Shown here one piece after another: positions 28,280 to 39,719 of a stretch of 64,000 bases of DNA. The DNA is from Pandoraea fibrosis (GTDB lineage: Bacteria; Pseudomonadota; Gammaproteobacteria; Burkholderiales; Burkholderiaceae). Within the stretch, counting starts at the first letter, position 1. Every line of letters begins with the position of its first letter. The notes beneath the pieces are model-generated. The model was given only the letters and a program-made list of their open reading frames with translations. It did no database searches and was not told where the DNA came from. Made by a program: the position numbers and the translations under genes. The DNA is taken from positions 620,001 through 684,000 of the forward strand of contig NZ_CP047385.1 of NCBI RefSeq assembly GCF_000807775.2. The letters run 5' to 3'.

Positions 28280-28787
28280 ATTCGGTTCGATCGCCTACAG
28301 CGGCGAGCCTGTCACCCAACTGGAGCACGCGCTGCAAAGCGGCGCGTTGGCCGAGAGCGAGGGCGCCGACGAGGCGCTCGTCGCCGCCAGTTTCCTCCAC
28401 GATCTCGGCCATTTGCTCAACCTTCAGGGCGAAACGCCCACCGAGCGCGGCATCGACGATCTGCATCAATACTTCGCGCTGCCGTTCCTGCGTCCGTTGT
28501 TCAGCGACGCGGTGCTCGATCCCATTCGCCTGCATGTCGACGCGAAGCGTTGCCTGTGCGCTATCGATCCCGAGTACTACGGCAAGCTGTCGGTCGATTC
28601 GGTGCGTAGTCTGGCGTTGCAGGGTGGGGTGTTCAGCGACGACGAGGCGAAGACGTTCCTCGCGCGAGAGCACGCCGAGGCGGCGCTGCGGCTGCGTCGT
28701 TGGGACGACCGGGCGAAGGTCGCTGGCATGGTGACACCGCCACTCGATCACTATATGAAGGTGCTGGAGCGGGTCACGTTGCAGTAA
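28239..28787 (+). CDS. PhnZ-like HD-domain mixed-valent di-iron oxygenase (phosphonate-operon HD protein)
   Basis: 182 residues from the ATG at 28239, overlapping the Na/Pi gene by 41 bases in another frame. It belongs to the HD proteins associated with phosphonate operons. Residues matching those of PhnZ, as I recall that structure, are all visible: Y20 and E23 (AYSGE), H30 (QLEH), H54-D55 and H58 (HDLGH), H76, H99 and K103 (RLHVDAKR) and D156. PhnZ oxidatively cleaves 2-amino-1-hydroxyethylphosphonate to glycine and phosphate. No partner 2-oxoglutarate hydroxylase of the PhnY* type lies in the phosphonate island, so the true substrate here is open. It might salvage hydroxylated phosphonates taken up ready-made. 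Confidence 0.83.
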   Translation: MALSLPDIRTLFDKFGSIAYSGEPVTQLEHALQSGALAESEGADEALVAASFLHDLGHLLNLQGETPTERGIDDLHQYFALPFLRPLFSDAVLDPIRLHVDAKRCLCAIDPEYYGKLSVDSVRSLALQGGVFSDDEAKTFLAREHAEAALRLRRWDDRAKVAGMVTPPLDHYMKVLERVTLQ

Positions 28788-28908
28788 GGGGACGGGCGGC
28801 GGATGCGCCAGCGAACGCGCACCGTTTGCGCGTGCCGATTCGTCGACTGAGGAAAGAGGGGGAGGGCGCGCCGCACTCGAACGAGAGGCGGCGCGGGACT
28901 GCGCAAGG

Positions 28909-29883
28909 TTATTGAGGGAGATGGGCTCGCCAGCCGCTGGGAAGCAGCTTCAGCACGACGGCTCGCGCCGGGCGCCAGAGGGCGGACAGCAGCAACAATG
29001 CGCCCCCCACAACAACAGCGACCACCGCCAATGCCTGTGAAGCGGCGGACGTCACGAGAACGCTCAGAATCGCGCTGATCACGTACAACAACGACGACAT
29101 CATCAGCGCACGCCGATCGATGGCAAGTGAGATGCCGGTCAGCAGCACAAAGACGGCGATGACCGCGATCGGATAGCCGGGCATGAGCGCCCAGAAGATC
29201 GGATGCGTGACCATGCAAGCCGCCAGCAGGTGCAACCAGAAGGCGACGTCCGAGCGAATGGTCTTGCGTTGCGGGTCTTGTGCATCCCAGCGCAGTGCCC
29301 AGACGAAAATGGCCAGGCCGACAACGATGTTCGCCGCCCGCATCAGGCCGATGTAGTCCTGACCGGCAACGAGCACGAGGAACCATGTCAGGCAGACGAC
29401 GCCGGCGAAGCCCAGCGCGATGGTGGCTGGTACCCGGAAGCGTCGCCAGTAAGCCACCGTGCCGATGACGATGCCGACGTAACTCGCGAGCATTTGAGGA
29501 AGGAAATACAAGAGCCCCTGGGCCTCGATATACACGTCCGAGGGGCCGCTGTCCGCGTGCCCCGACGGAATTGCCACAAATCCGGCGCAAGCGAGCGTGG
29601 CAATGAATCCAAAGCTATAAGACAGCGCGGGCAACGCCATGCGGCGGCGTCGCACGAAGACCTCCGACAGTCCCCAGAAGAGCGCAGCACAGATCAGTGC
29701 GATGAGCCACGGTGGCAGAGTGTTCGTCAGCCACACCGTGCCGAACACGAGCAGTGCCGACGCGACCACGACGAAAACGTCGTTGAAGCTGGTGATCAAC
29801 TGCATGGGCTCGTCGTCGATGCGTTGCTGCGGCACACCGGGTGTGGCAGTTTGCGGTGAAGGCGGGATGTCTGAGGTGGTCAT
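28909..29883 (-). CDS. Multi-pass membrane protein of unknown function (paralogue 1)
   Basis: 324 residues. I do not recognise the family. A short hydrophilic N-terminus (about 30 residues) is followed by nine or ten hydrophobic segments with few charged residues in the membrane. A conserved inner loop reads TIRSDVAFWLHLLAACMVTH at about residue 210. Other shared points with the next gene are RRFR before a membrane segment, WALRWD and DRRALMMSS, and a basic C-terminal W-P-R..LLPSGWRAHLP. There is no enzyme motif and no signal peptide. The start codon is weakly supported (no Shine-Dalgarno). It lies 78 bases after its paralogue on the same strand, so the two may be cotranscribed. Confidence 0.75.
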   Translation of the reverse strand: MTTSDIPPSPQTATPGVPQQRIDDEPMQLITSFNDVFVVVASALLVFGTVWLTNTLPPWLIALICAALFWGLSEVFVRRRRMALPALSYSFGFIATLACAGFVAIPSGHADSGPSDVYIEAQGLLYFLPQMLASYVGIVIGTVAYWRRFRVPATIALGFAGVVCLTWFLVLVAGQDYIGLMRAANIVVGLAIFVWALRWDAQDPQRKTIRSDVAFWLHLLAACMVTHPIFWALMPGYPIAVIAVFVLLTGISLAIDRRALMMSSLLYVISAILSVLVTSAASQALAVVAVVVGGALLLLSALWRPARAVVLKLLPSGWRAHLPQ

Positions 29884-29961
29884 GGTTTCGCTGAGGTCGG
29901 CACGTGTAGCCCAAAGTGTATCCGTCGGACGAACATCCCTAAGCAGAAATCCCGGGGGATT

Positions 29962-30969
29962 TCACAAACCGTCGGCCCGGCTGGGGAAACGGACACGCCA
30001 TCTTGCGGGTATGAGGCGCAATGCTGCATTCCGCACCGGGTTCCAGCGCTCCCATATCACCACGAGGGCGAGCGCAAACGTCATGTTTGCAATGCCAAGG
30101 GCGCTTTGTGCACGAATAGGGATGCCGATGGCGAGCATATTGGCAAAGGCGAGAAGAGCATAGGGCGATGATATGACGATCAATGCACGTCTGTCCGCGA
30201 CTACCGATAGCGGGAACATGAGTGCGAACGCGACCAAAACGAGGAGGGGCATGTCATTGAGCGCGAGAAATATGGGGTTCACGATCATGCAGGCAGCCAA
30301 TAGGTGCAGCCAAAATGCGACATCCGACCGGATCGTGCCGCGTCGACGGTCGAGCTTGTCCCAGTGCAATGCCCAGAGGTATATCGCCACGCCAGCGACA
30401 GCGGTGGCGATGAAAACGGTTATCTGGAAGCGGGGGCTTTTCAGCAGCAACGCGTATACCCAGACAAGAACCGCAATCCAACCAATACCTATCGCTATAG
30501 CTGCGCAAGCCCGAAAGCGCCACCAATACAGCGCAGCACTTATGCCTGTCAGGAAAACACCGGCGTAGAACATGGACCAATGCAGGGAGTGTCGTACGGC
30601 TTCCACGGAAGCGTCCGTCGGACGTGCCGTGCAAAACCCCAATAGGGATACGAAGAAGACGAAGACCGCACAAAGCACTTGAAGCGAGAGCGAGCGTCGT
30701 TGTCTGCGAGCTAGCACGGTTGAACATCCCCAAGCTACGGCGGCAGATAACAATGAAGTGAGCCACGCGCCACTCATGCTCGAGACCATGGTCATGCCGC
30801 AGAAATACAAACCTGCGGCCGTGATGAAAATGAAGTCGCTGCTGCTTATCGCAAACAATGGGGCATCTCTCTTCCTCTTCTGATCGAAGGAAAAGCGAGC
30901 GTCGTGACACTGGGTGGTTTTTGCCGAGAGGGACGATGCGGCGGATGACGGCGCGTTGGGAGTGGTCAT
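29962..30969 (-). CDS. Multi-pass membrane protein of unknown function (paralogue 2)
   Basis: 335 residues, a divergent tandem paralogue of the downstream gene. It shares the loop TIRSDVAFWLHLLAACMIVN, the WALHWDKLDRR stretch, DRRALIVIS, and the C-terminal RWNPVRNAALRLIPARWRVR. Eight to ten membrane segments are predicted. Its DNA is noticeably lower in GC than the neighbours and has looser codon use, which suggests relaxed selection or later acquisition. The N-terminal 40 residues are polar and poorly conserved with the paralogue. No Shine-Dalgarno is evident at the ATG. Function unknown; a conserved hydrophobic-loop motif in both copies is the best handle for identifying the family. Confidence 0.72.
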   Translation of the reverse strand: MTTPNAPSSAASSLSAKTTQCHDARFSFDQKRKRDAPLFAISSSDFIFITAAGLYFCGMTMVSSMSGAWLTSLLSAAVAWGCSTVLARRQRRSLSLQVLCAVFVFFVSLLGFCTARPTDASVEAVRHSLHWSMFYAGVFLTGISAALYWWRFRACAAIAIGIGWIAVLVWVYALLLKSPRFQITVFIATAVAGVAIYLWALHWDKLDRRRGTIRSDVAFWLHLLAACMIVNPIFLALNDMPLLVLVAFALMFPLSVVADRRALIVISSPYALLAFANMLAIGIPIRAQSALGIANMTFALALVVIWERWNPVRNAALRLIPARWRVRFPSRADGL

Positions 30970-31217
30970 AGGTCATGGCGATCAATGGATGCCTCATTCC
31001 ACACCACCGTGCAGCACCTGTCTTGCTCACGAGTGGAACGAGGAGAATCGTCCAGCCTAGAGACGTGCGTAATGCATTGCTATCGCGTTTTGCCGGGCCT
31101 GAGGCCATTGGCAGTCGATTCGGAATTTACTTGTCGTGCGATTGAGAGCGACTGCGCACTGGCAGGAACGGGCGAAACGCGCTCCTGCCTGCATGGCATT
31201 GTGCTGGTGCGAGGTGG

Positions 31218-31616
31218 TCAACCCGCCAACGCCATCGCCTCGATCTCGACGGCCACGCCGTGACTGAGCGCGGGCACCGGTACGACGGCGCGAGCGGGTT
31301 TTGCGTTACCGGCCCAGGCGGCGTAGACCTCGTTGAACGGGCCCCAATCGTCGACGTTCGTAATGTACACACGAACTTGCACCAGACGATCGATGGTCGT
31401 GCCGCATGCCGTCAGAATCGTCGCGACATTATCCAGCGCCTGTTTCGCCTGCACCGCGAACGGCGCACCCACGAGGCGCTCGCCTTCCGGCGTGATCGGC
31501 AACTGTCCCGATACGAACACAAAGCCGCCCGCACACACGCCATGCGAATAGTGACCGCGCGGCGGTTGCAGCGTCGGCACGTTCACCGCTTCGATACCGC
31601 GTTCCTGTGCGCTCAT
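31218..31616 (-). CDS. RidA/YjgF family enamine/imine deaminase
   Basis: 132 residues with the family pattern GHYSHGVCAGGFVFVSGQLP (residues 21-40), TIDRLVQVRVYITNVDDW and the C-terminal P..ALSHGVAVEIEAMA. The arginine that binds substrate carboxylate in active RidA enzymes is present in the KPARAVVPVP stretch (about residue 109). It hydrolyses reactive 2-aminoacrylate-type enamines or imines. The ATG overlaps the stop of the preceding PLP dehydratase (ATGA at 31613-31616), so the two are translationally coupled. That pairing makes sense because the dehydratase releases exactly such intermediates. It ends the three-gene operon. Confidence 0.88.
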   Translation of the reverse strand: MSAQERGIEAVNVPTLQPPRGHYSHGVCAGGFVFVSGQLPITPEGERLVGAPFAVQAKQALDNVATILTACGTTIDRLVQVRVYITNVDDWGPFNEVYAAWAGNAKPARAVVPVPALSHGVAVEIEAMALAG

Positions 31617-32593
31617 ACGGCCTCCCCGAGCGTGAGTTTGGCGAAGCGTTCCATATCGACGTTGCCACCCGACAGGAGGATGCCGACACGCTTGCCGCGT
31701 ACCTCCACCTTGCCCTGCAGAACGGCTGCCGCCGCCAGACAACCCGTGGGCTCGACCACGATCTTCATGCGGCTCGCGAGGAACTTCATCGTCTGCACGA
31801 GTTCGTCGTCCGTCACGGTCAGGATGTCGTCCACGAGCGAACGAATGACCGGGAATGTGTATTCGCCGAGATGCTGGGTTTGCGCGCCGTCGGCAATCGT
31901 GCGGGGCGTCTCGATATGCACGATTTCGCCCGAACGAAAACTCTGCTGACCGTCGTTGCCCGCTTCCGGCTCCACACCGAAAATCTCGATGTTCGGATTT
32001 AGCGCGCGGGCGGCAATCGCGCTGCCGGAGAGCAGTCCGCCACCGCCGAGGCAAACCACGAGCGTGTCCAGCTCGCCGGCGTCTTCAATCAATTCCTTGG
32101 TGGCCGTGCCCTGTCCCGCCATGACATGCGGATGGTCGTAAGGCGGAATCAACGTCATGCCGCGCGCTTGCGAAAGCTGTTTGGCAAGCGCCTCGCGATC
32201 TTCCTTGTAGCGGTCGAAGAGAATGACTTCCGCGCCGTACCCACGCGTTGCGTCGATCTTCATCTGCGGCGCGTCCTGCGGCATCAGAATCACGGCAGGC
32301 ACGCCCAGCTCACGCGCGGAGAGAGCAATCGCCTGCGCATGGTTGCCCGACGAGAAGGCCAGCACGCCGCCACGCTTTTGCTCGGCGGTGAATTGCGAGA
32401 TCGCGTTGAACGCGCCGCGAAACTTGAACGCGCCCATGCGCTGGAAATTCTCCGCCTTGAAAAACAGGCTGGCGCCGGTCATGGCGTCGGCGATGCGCGA
32501 CGTGAGTACCGGCGTGCGATGCGCGGCCTCGCGAATCCGGTCGTGGGCGGCGACGACGTCGCCATAGGTAATCGCCAGCGGGGGAGCGGTCAT
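31613..32593 (-). CDS. Serine/threonine dehydratase-like PLP enzyme (hydroxyaspartate ammonia-lyase/serine racemase type)
   Basis: 326 residues, fold type II PLP. The Schiff-base lysine is in MGAFKFRGAFNAI (about residue 57), the phosphate-binding loop is CLGGGGLLSG (about 184), and SSGNHAQAIALSA binds the substrate. There is no C-terminal ACT regulatory domain, so it is the short catabolic form, as in threo-3-hydroxyaspartate ammonia-lyases and serine racemases; the substrate is not decided by sequence. The product is an unstable enamine that RidA encoded next would deaminate to a 2-keto acid. It overlaps both neighbours by four bases (ATGA) in regulator-dehydratase-RidA order, indicating one tightly coupled operon. 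Confidence 0.88.
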   Translation of the reverse strand: MTAPPLAITYGDVVAAHDRIREAAHRTPVLTSRIADAMTGASLFFKAENFQRMGAFKFRGAFNAISQFTAEQKRGGVLAFSSGNHAQAIALSARELGVPAVILMPQDAPQMKIDATRGYGAEVILFDRYKEDREALAKQLSQARGMTLIPPYDHPHVMAGQGTATKELIEDAGELDTLVVCLGGGGLLSGSAIAARALNPNIEIFGVEPEAGNDGQQSFRSGEIVHIETPRTIADGAQTQHLGEYTFPVIRSLVDDILTVTDDELVQTMKFLASRMKIVVEPTGCLAAAAVLQGKVEVRGKRVGILLSGGNVDMERFAKLTLGEAV

Positions 32594-33264
32594 GATGCGC
32601 CTTTCGGGTCGGAGAGGTAGGTGTAGACGGTCGAGCGGGCGATGCCTAACGCGCGGGCGACCTCGGCATGAGCGTGGCGCAGATCCAGCAGTCCACGCGC
32701 TTCGATGAGACGGATGGCGTCGCGGCGTTGCGCAAGCGACAGACCCTGCGGCGTCGTGTTGCGCTGTGCGGCGAAGTCGGCAATGAGCGGGGCGATGTCG
32801 TCGAGCCGGCGGTTGGAGAGCGTCTCGCGAACCGATGCCGGTGCGTGATTCGGCACGTTCACCAGTTGCTGAACACTGGCGGCGGCGGCGGCGAGCATGG
32901 AGATGTCCATGTTCAGGCAGATGGCCGCGACATACTCGCCCCTGCTGTTCTTCAGCCCGATGGACGTGCTTTTGGCCGGTCGTCCGTCCGGAAACCGGTT
33001 CGCATAGTTCGCGATGACTTCGGGGAATGCCGGATCGGCGATGCGGGCGAGCCCCATCTCCGTGACCGCGTCGCCCGGCTCACGTCCCGACAGGTTGTTC
33101 GAGATTGCCACGATGGCATGGTCGGGGTCGGTCAGGTCGTGTAGCACCACTTCGACCAGCGGAGCGAACGTCTGGCCAAGCGCCTCGACGATCTTGCGAC
33201 CCTCACGCAACAAGAGCGTGTTTTCGTCGAGCTTGCCCGAGGTGGGAGATTTGGCGGATTTCAT
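32590..33264 (-). CDS. YheO/DauR-like PAS-HTH transcriptional regulator
   Basis: 224 residues. The N-terminal two-thirds is a PAS-like YheO domain (FAPLVEVVLHDLTDPDHAIV, SIGLKNSRGEYVAAICLNMD), and the C-terminal 60 residues hold a helix-turn-helix (RRDAIRLIEARGLLDLRHAH then VARALGIARSTVYTYLSDP). DauR of Pseudomonas is a known repressor with this layout. It heads the operon with the dehydratase and RidA. Its start codon follows immediately after a 39-bp palindrome that carries its own promoter, so autoregulation is likely. There is no ribosome-binding site: the mRNA appears leaderless. No alternative downstream start has a better signal. Confidence 0.85.
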   Translation of the reverse strand: MKSAKSPTSGKLDENTLLLREGRKIVEALGQTFAPLVEVVLHDLTDPDHAIVAISNNLSGREPGDAVTEMGLARIADPAFPEVIANYANRFPDGRPAKSTSIGLKNSRGEYVAAICLNMDISMLAAAAASVQQLVNVPNHAPASVRETLSNRRLDDIAPLIADFAAQRNTTPQGLSLAQRRDAIRLIEARGLLDLRHAHAEVARALGIARSTVYTYLSDPKGAS

Positions 33265-33303
33265 GATTTGACATTATGTCACTGGGTGACGAAATGTCAA
33301 ATC
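33265..33303 (-). promoter_or_regulatory. Promoter embedded in a concentric palindrome, upstream of the DauR-like operon
   Basis: Outer arms GATTTGACAT (33265-33274) and ATGTCAAATC (33294-33303) and inner arms GTCAC/GTGAC (33278-33282, 33286-33290) share the same centre, 33284. On the - strand TTGACA (33300-33295), 16 bases, CATAAT (33278-33273), then 8 bases to the ATG at 33264. The -35, -10 and start all lie in or against the dyad. Confidence 0.75.
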
Positions 33304-33375
33304 GTGCCGAAAAATATCGCCCGGTGCTCGGTGGTCCCCGGTGAAAGGGCGACGGGCAGCGGGCGTGCGAGACGC

Positions 33376-34404
33376 TCAGACGAGTTCGTTTTCCGCCAGT
33401 TCGCTCTTGAGATAGCCGTAATAGATCGGCGCGGCGATGAGTCCTGGCAGCCCGAATGCGGCCTCCATCACGATCATGGCGAGCAGCAACTCCCAGGCGC
33501 GAGACTGGATCTGCGTGCCGACGATGCGCGCGTTCAGGAAGTACTCGAGCTTGTGGATCACGATCAGGAAGACGAGCGCCGTGATCGCCACGTACAGCGA
33601 CACGGACAGACCCAGCACCACGATGAACGTGTTCGAGATCAGATTGCCCACGACCGGCAGCAGGCCAACGACGAATGTCACAACGATCATCGTCTTGCGA
33701 AGCGGCACGTGAATGTCGAACAGCGGCAACACGCCGAGCAGGAAGATCGCGGTAAAGACGGTGTTGATCGCCGAAATCTTCACCTGCGCGAACACGATAC
33801 GGCGAAAGGCATCGCCGAACCGTGTCACGCGGCGAGCGAGCGCGGCCGCGAGTGGACGCATGCTGTGCACGGGACGGATCGTGGAGAGCGCCACAAGCGC
33901 GCCGAGCACCAGCCCCACCACAATGTGCACCATCGCGTTGAGCGCTTCCTTGCCAACGAGCGACATCTCCTGCGTGTGGTCTTTCAGGTAGCCGGTGATG
34001 GCCTGATGAATGTCATCGCTGTCGGCCGGCAGGCGTGCAGTGACCCACGCGGGCAACTGCGCGCGGGCCTGCTCGATGGCCTCCATCATCTTGCCGTTGA
34101 TGTGCTGTAGATGGCCCGCATCGCTGCGGAAGAACGTGATGATGCCGAAGATGAGCGCCGTCATCAGCGCGACGATCACCGCCGACAGAAGCGCGACGGC
34201 GACCAGCCGCGCGCGCTCGCTCGAGATCCGCAGTTGCAGGCGAGGCCCGAGCACGTGCACGAGTTGATAGACGACCATTCCCGAGAGCACCACCGATAGC
34301 AGGTGAATGCTCAGAATCAGCCAGAGGGCTACGGCGGCGAAGACGTAGCTCGTCAGTTCGATCCAGAAATTCCGATCCGGATTCCAGCCAGCACGCGGTT
34401 CCAT
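33376..34404 (-). CDS. AI-2E family (PerM-like) transporter
   Basis: 342 residues from the ATG at 34404. Eight membrane segments in the AI-2E arrangement: two pairs at the N-terminus, a polar ~80-residue middle region (residues about 85-165), and the conserved C-terminal FVVGLLPVVGNLISNTFIVV, then GLPGLIAAPIYYGYLKSEL. Members export or exchange small molecules such as autoinducer-2 or ions; specificity is unknown here. The longer open frame upstream is arginine-rich and overlaps the uvrA end, so it is rejected. It lies 52 bases after the uvrA stop on the same strand. Confidence 0.83.
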   Translation of the reverse strand: MEPRAGWNPDRNFWIELTSYVFAAVALWLILSIHLLSVVLSGMVVYQLVHVLGPRLQLRISSERARLVAVALLSAVIVALMTALIFGIITFFRSDAGHLQHINGKMMEAIEQARAQLPAWVTARLPADSDDIHQAITGYLKDHTQEMSLVGKEALNAMVHIVVGLVLGALVALSTIRPVHSMRPLAAALARRVTRFGDAFRRIVFAQVKISAINTVFTAIFLLGVLPLFDIHVPLRKTMIVVTFVVGLLPVVGNLISNTFIVVLGLSVSLYVAITALVFLIVIHKLEYFLNARIVGTQIQSRAWELLLAMIVMEAAFGLPGLIAAPIYYGYLKSELAENELV

Positions 34405-34456
34405 GCAATGACGTCCTTCAAAAAAGCCTGTGCCGAGGCGGCTTGGGCGGTGCGCC

Positions 34457-37321
<2,865 letters not shown>

Positions 37322-37742
37322 TGACGGTTCCGGGTCGTCGCCGAGGAATCCGCGCGGCGAATTGTCGCGGGGCGGGATCCGGCCCCCAAGAGTCCGAGTT
37401 TCCCGGGACGTCGGGCCGTACCGGCGCGGCGTTGGCCGGCGTCGACGCGACTGGCGGCGGGAGCGGTCGGGCGGGCCGCTGGGGGAGAAATCCGGGCGGC
37501 TAAACCTGCTAATATACCTAAGTTTGATTGCCGGGGCTGAACCTGCTGACAGGCTGTCCCGGGCGGCACACCGGCACGAGGCACAGATGGGGACGAACCG
37601 CCCGATTTCCAGAGGCTGGCGCCCGACCGTCGGCAAGACGGCCATCGACGCGCCTGCCGGACGGCAGACCTGCCGCCGGATCGGGCCGTAATCATCAGAA
37701 GATTCCGAGGCAGCACGCGTTTTTTCCATCTCCCAGGACGTA
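37322..37742. other. Divergent uvrA/MFS spacer
   Basis: 421 bases, mostly GC-rich, with one AT-rich island (CTAATATACCTAAGTTTGATT, about 37508-37528) flanked by a direct repeat AACCTGCT at 37503-37510 and 37540-37547. Promoters for both genes probably lie there. I find no CTGT-N8-ACAG SOS box and no gene. Confidence 0.5.
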
Positions 37743-38966
37743 ATGTCGACTGATTCCGTGACTTCCGCTTCCCCTGCCACGACACGCGGCCGAGGTGGCC
37801 GCATGACCCCGCTAGAAGTGCGCGCGAGTGCGTCGCTCGCGGGGATTTTTGCCCTGCGCATGCTCGGCCTGTTCCTGATCATGCCGGTGTTCTCGGTGTT
37901 TGCTCAGACGATTCCGGGCGGCAACAATACCTTCCTCGTCGGACTGGCGATCGGCATTTACGGCCTGACGCAGTCGCTGCTCTATATCCCTTACGGCTGG
38001 GCGTCTGACCGACTGGGGCGCAAGCCGGTCATCATCTTTGGCCTGATCGTGTTCGCGATCGGCTCGCTGGTGGCGGCGCTGGCGCATGATCTGATGTGGA
38101 TCATTGTCGGCCGGGCGATTCAGGGGGCCGGCGCGATTTCGTCGGCGGTCATGGCCTGCGTGGCGGACCTGACAAGCGACGAGAACCGCACGAAGGCGAT
38201 GGCGATGATCGGCGGCAGTATCGGCGTGTCGTTTGCGGTGGCGATCGTGTGTGCGCCGTTCCTGTACCACTGGCTGGGCATGAGCGGCTTGTTCTCGGCG
38301 ATCGGCATTCTGGCGGTGCTGGCGATTTTCGTGGTGTTGTGGGTGGTGCCGACACCGCCCGTGCACGCCAAGGCCGGGCCGGCGCCATTTTCCGAGGTGT
38401 TGCATAACCCGGAACTGTTGCGCCTGAATTTCGGCGTCTTCGTGCTGCATGCCACGCAGACGGCGCTGTTCGTGGCGATGCCGCGCATGCTGGTCGCGGC
38501 GGGTCTGCCGGTCGCGCAGCACTGGGAGATCTATCTGCCGGTGATGGGCCTGTCGTTTGTGGCGATGGTGCCGGCGATCATTGCGGCCGAGAAGCGCGGC
38601 AAGATGAAGACGGTGCTGCTCTCGGCGATTGCGCTGGTAGCGATCGCACAGGCGGCGCTGGGCGGTTTGCCGCCGACGGTGACCGTGATTGCGGTGGTGC
38701 TGTTCGTGTATTTTCTGGGCTTTAACGTGCTCGAAGCATCGCAGCCGTCGCTGGTCTCGAAGCTCGCACCGGGGCAGCGCAAGGGCGCGGCGGTGGGTGT
38801 CTACAATACGACACAGGCACTCGGGTTGTTCTGCGGCGGGGCACTAGGGGGTTATCTGATGACCCACTACGGTCAAAACGCAATATTCCTCACATGCGCA
38901 GCCGGAGCTTTCGTGTGGCTTATAATCGCCGCACCGATGAGGACGCCAGCGCCTCGTCAATCCTGA
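37743..38966 (+). CDS. MFS transporter (uvrA-ssb associated)
   Basis: 407 residues with twelve predicted membrane segments. MFS motif A is [17 protein letters not shown] (about residue 87) and [22 protein letters not shown] motif B follows. About 20 polar residues precede the first helix. It resembles YajR-like/putative sugar or drug exporters; cargo is unknown. CAGGA precedes the ATG. It runs 30 bases ahead of ssb on the same strand, and the uvrA-MFS-ssb block is a conserved neighbourhood of Burkholderia and Ralstonia relatives. A functional link to DNA repair is not evident; the grouping may be positional only. Confidence 0.88.
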   Translation: MSTDSVTSASPATTRGRGGRMTPLEVRASASLAGIFALRMLGLFLIMPVFSVFAQTIPGGNNTFLVGLAIGIYGLTQSLLYIPYGWASDRLGRKPVIIFGLIVFAIGSLVAALAHDLMWIIVGRAIQGAGAISSAVMACVADLTSDENRTKAMAMIGGSIGVSFAVAIVCAPFLYHWLGMSGLFSAIGILAVLAIFVVLWVVPTPPVHAKAGPAPFSEVLHNPELLRLNFGVFVLHATQTALFVAMPRMLVAAGLPVAQHWEIYLPVMGLSFVAMVPAIIAAEKRGKMKTVLLSAIALVAIAQAALGGLPPTVTVIAVVLFVYFLGFNVLEASQPSLVSKLAPGQRKGAAVGVYNTTQALGLFCGGALGGYLMTHYGQNAIFLTCAAGAFVWLIIAAPMRTPAPRQS

Positions 38967-38996
38967 TCGGATTTCAGCAATACCGGAGAAAGTTTT

Positions 38997-39506
38997 ATGG
39001 CATCAGTCAACAAAGTGATCCTGGTCGGTAACCTTGGCGCCGACCCCGAAGTCCGCTATTTGCCGAGCGGCGATGCGGTCGCGAACATTCGTCTGGCGAC
39101 GACCGACCGTTACAAGGACAAGCAATCCGGCGAGTTCAAGGAGATGACGGAATGGCACCGCGTGTCGTTCTTCGGCCGTCTCGCCGAGATCGTCAACGAG
39201 TACCTGAAGAAGGGCTCGTCGGTGTACATCGAGGGTAAGATCCGCACGCGCAAGTACCAGGCGCAGGACGGCACGGACCGTTACAGCACGGATATCGTGG
39301 CTGACCAGATGCAAATGCTGGGTGGCCGTGGTGGCGAGGGCGGTGGCGGCGGCGGTGGCTACTCGCGTGGCGGCGGCGACGAAGGTGGCGGCGGTGGTGG
39401 CTATTCGCGCGGCGGTGGCGGTGGCGGCGGCGGTGCGCGTCAGCAAGCGCCGGCCAAGCAGTCGGGCGGTGGCTTCGATGACATGGACGACGATATTCCG
39501 TTCTAA
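38997..39506 (+). CDS. ssb: Single-stranded DNA-binding protein SSB
   Basis: 169 residues. The OB-fold runs through residues 1-110 ([55 protein letters not shown]). A Gly-rich flexible linker with several RGGG patches follows, then the acidic protein-interaction tip ending DMDDDIPF. It forms tetramers on single-stranded DNA and recruits replication and repair proteins through the C-terminal tip. The Gly-rich linker is encoded by repeated GGYGGC codons and might vary in length between strains. A strong hairpin terminator follows. Confidence 0.97.
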   Translation: MASVNKVILVGNLGADPEVRYLPSGDAVANIRLATTDRYKDKQSGEFKEMTEWHRVSFFGRLAEIVNEYLKKGSSVYIEGKIRTRKYQAQDGTDRYSTDIVADQMQMLGGRGGEGGGGGGGYSRGGGDEGGGGGGYSRGGGGGGGGARQQAPAKQSGGGFDDMDDDIPF

Positions 39507-39528
39507 AAAGACGTTTTAGTGAACGTAG

Positions 39529-39566
39529 ACAAAACCCCCGGGACTTTATGTCGCCGGGGGTTTTGT
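39529..39566 (+). terminator. Rho-independent terminator of ssb
   Basis: ACAAAACCCCCGG (39529-39541) pairs with CCGGGGGTTTTGT (39554-39566), 13 bp with a 12-base loop. The T-rich arm end and following CATTGTTT fit a classical terminator. Confidence 0.9.
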
Positions 39567-39719
39567 CATTGTTTACATCGAATTGTCACGTTTGACGAGC
39601 ACCGCAGAGCGATCGCCGGTCGCATCAACGCCTGGACGTCGTGATTCCCGCAAGGGCCGGCCGGCGCTGCCGGCCGAGTGCGCTCTCGTGGGGCGACGTA
39701 CCGTGAAACGCCCGCGTTC

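Noticed and set aside
37322..37742. LexA/SOS box upstream of uvrA
   Set aside because: No CTGT-N8-ACAG match; CTGACAGGCTGT is not spaced or symmetric enough.
37322..37882. N-terminal extension of UvrA by 187 codons
   Set aside because: Not in the family, runs through the divergent promoter region and antisense to the MFS start.
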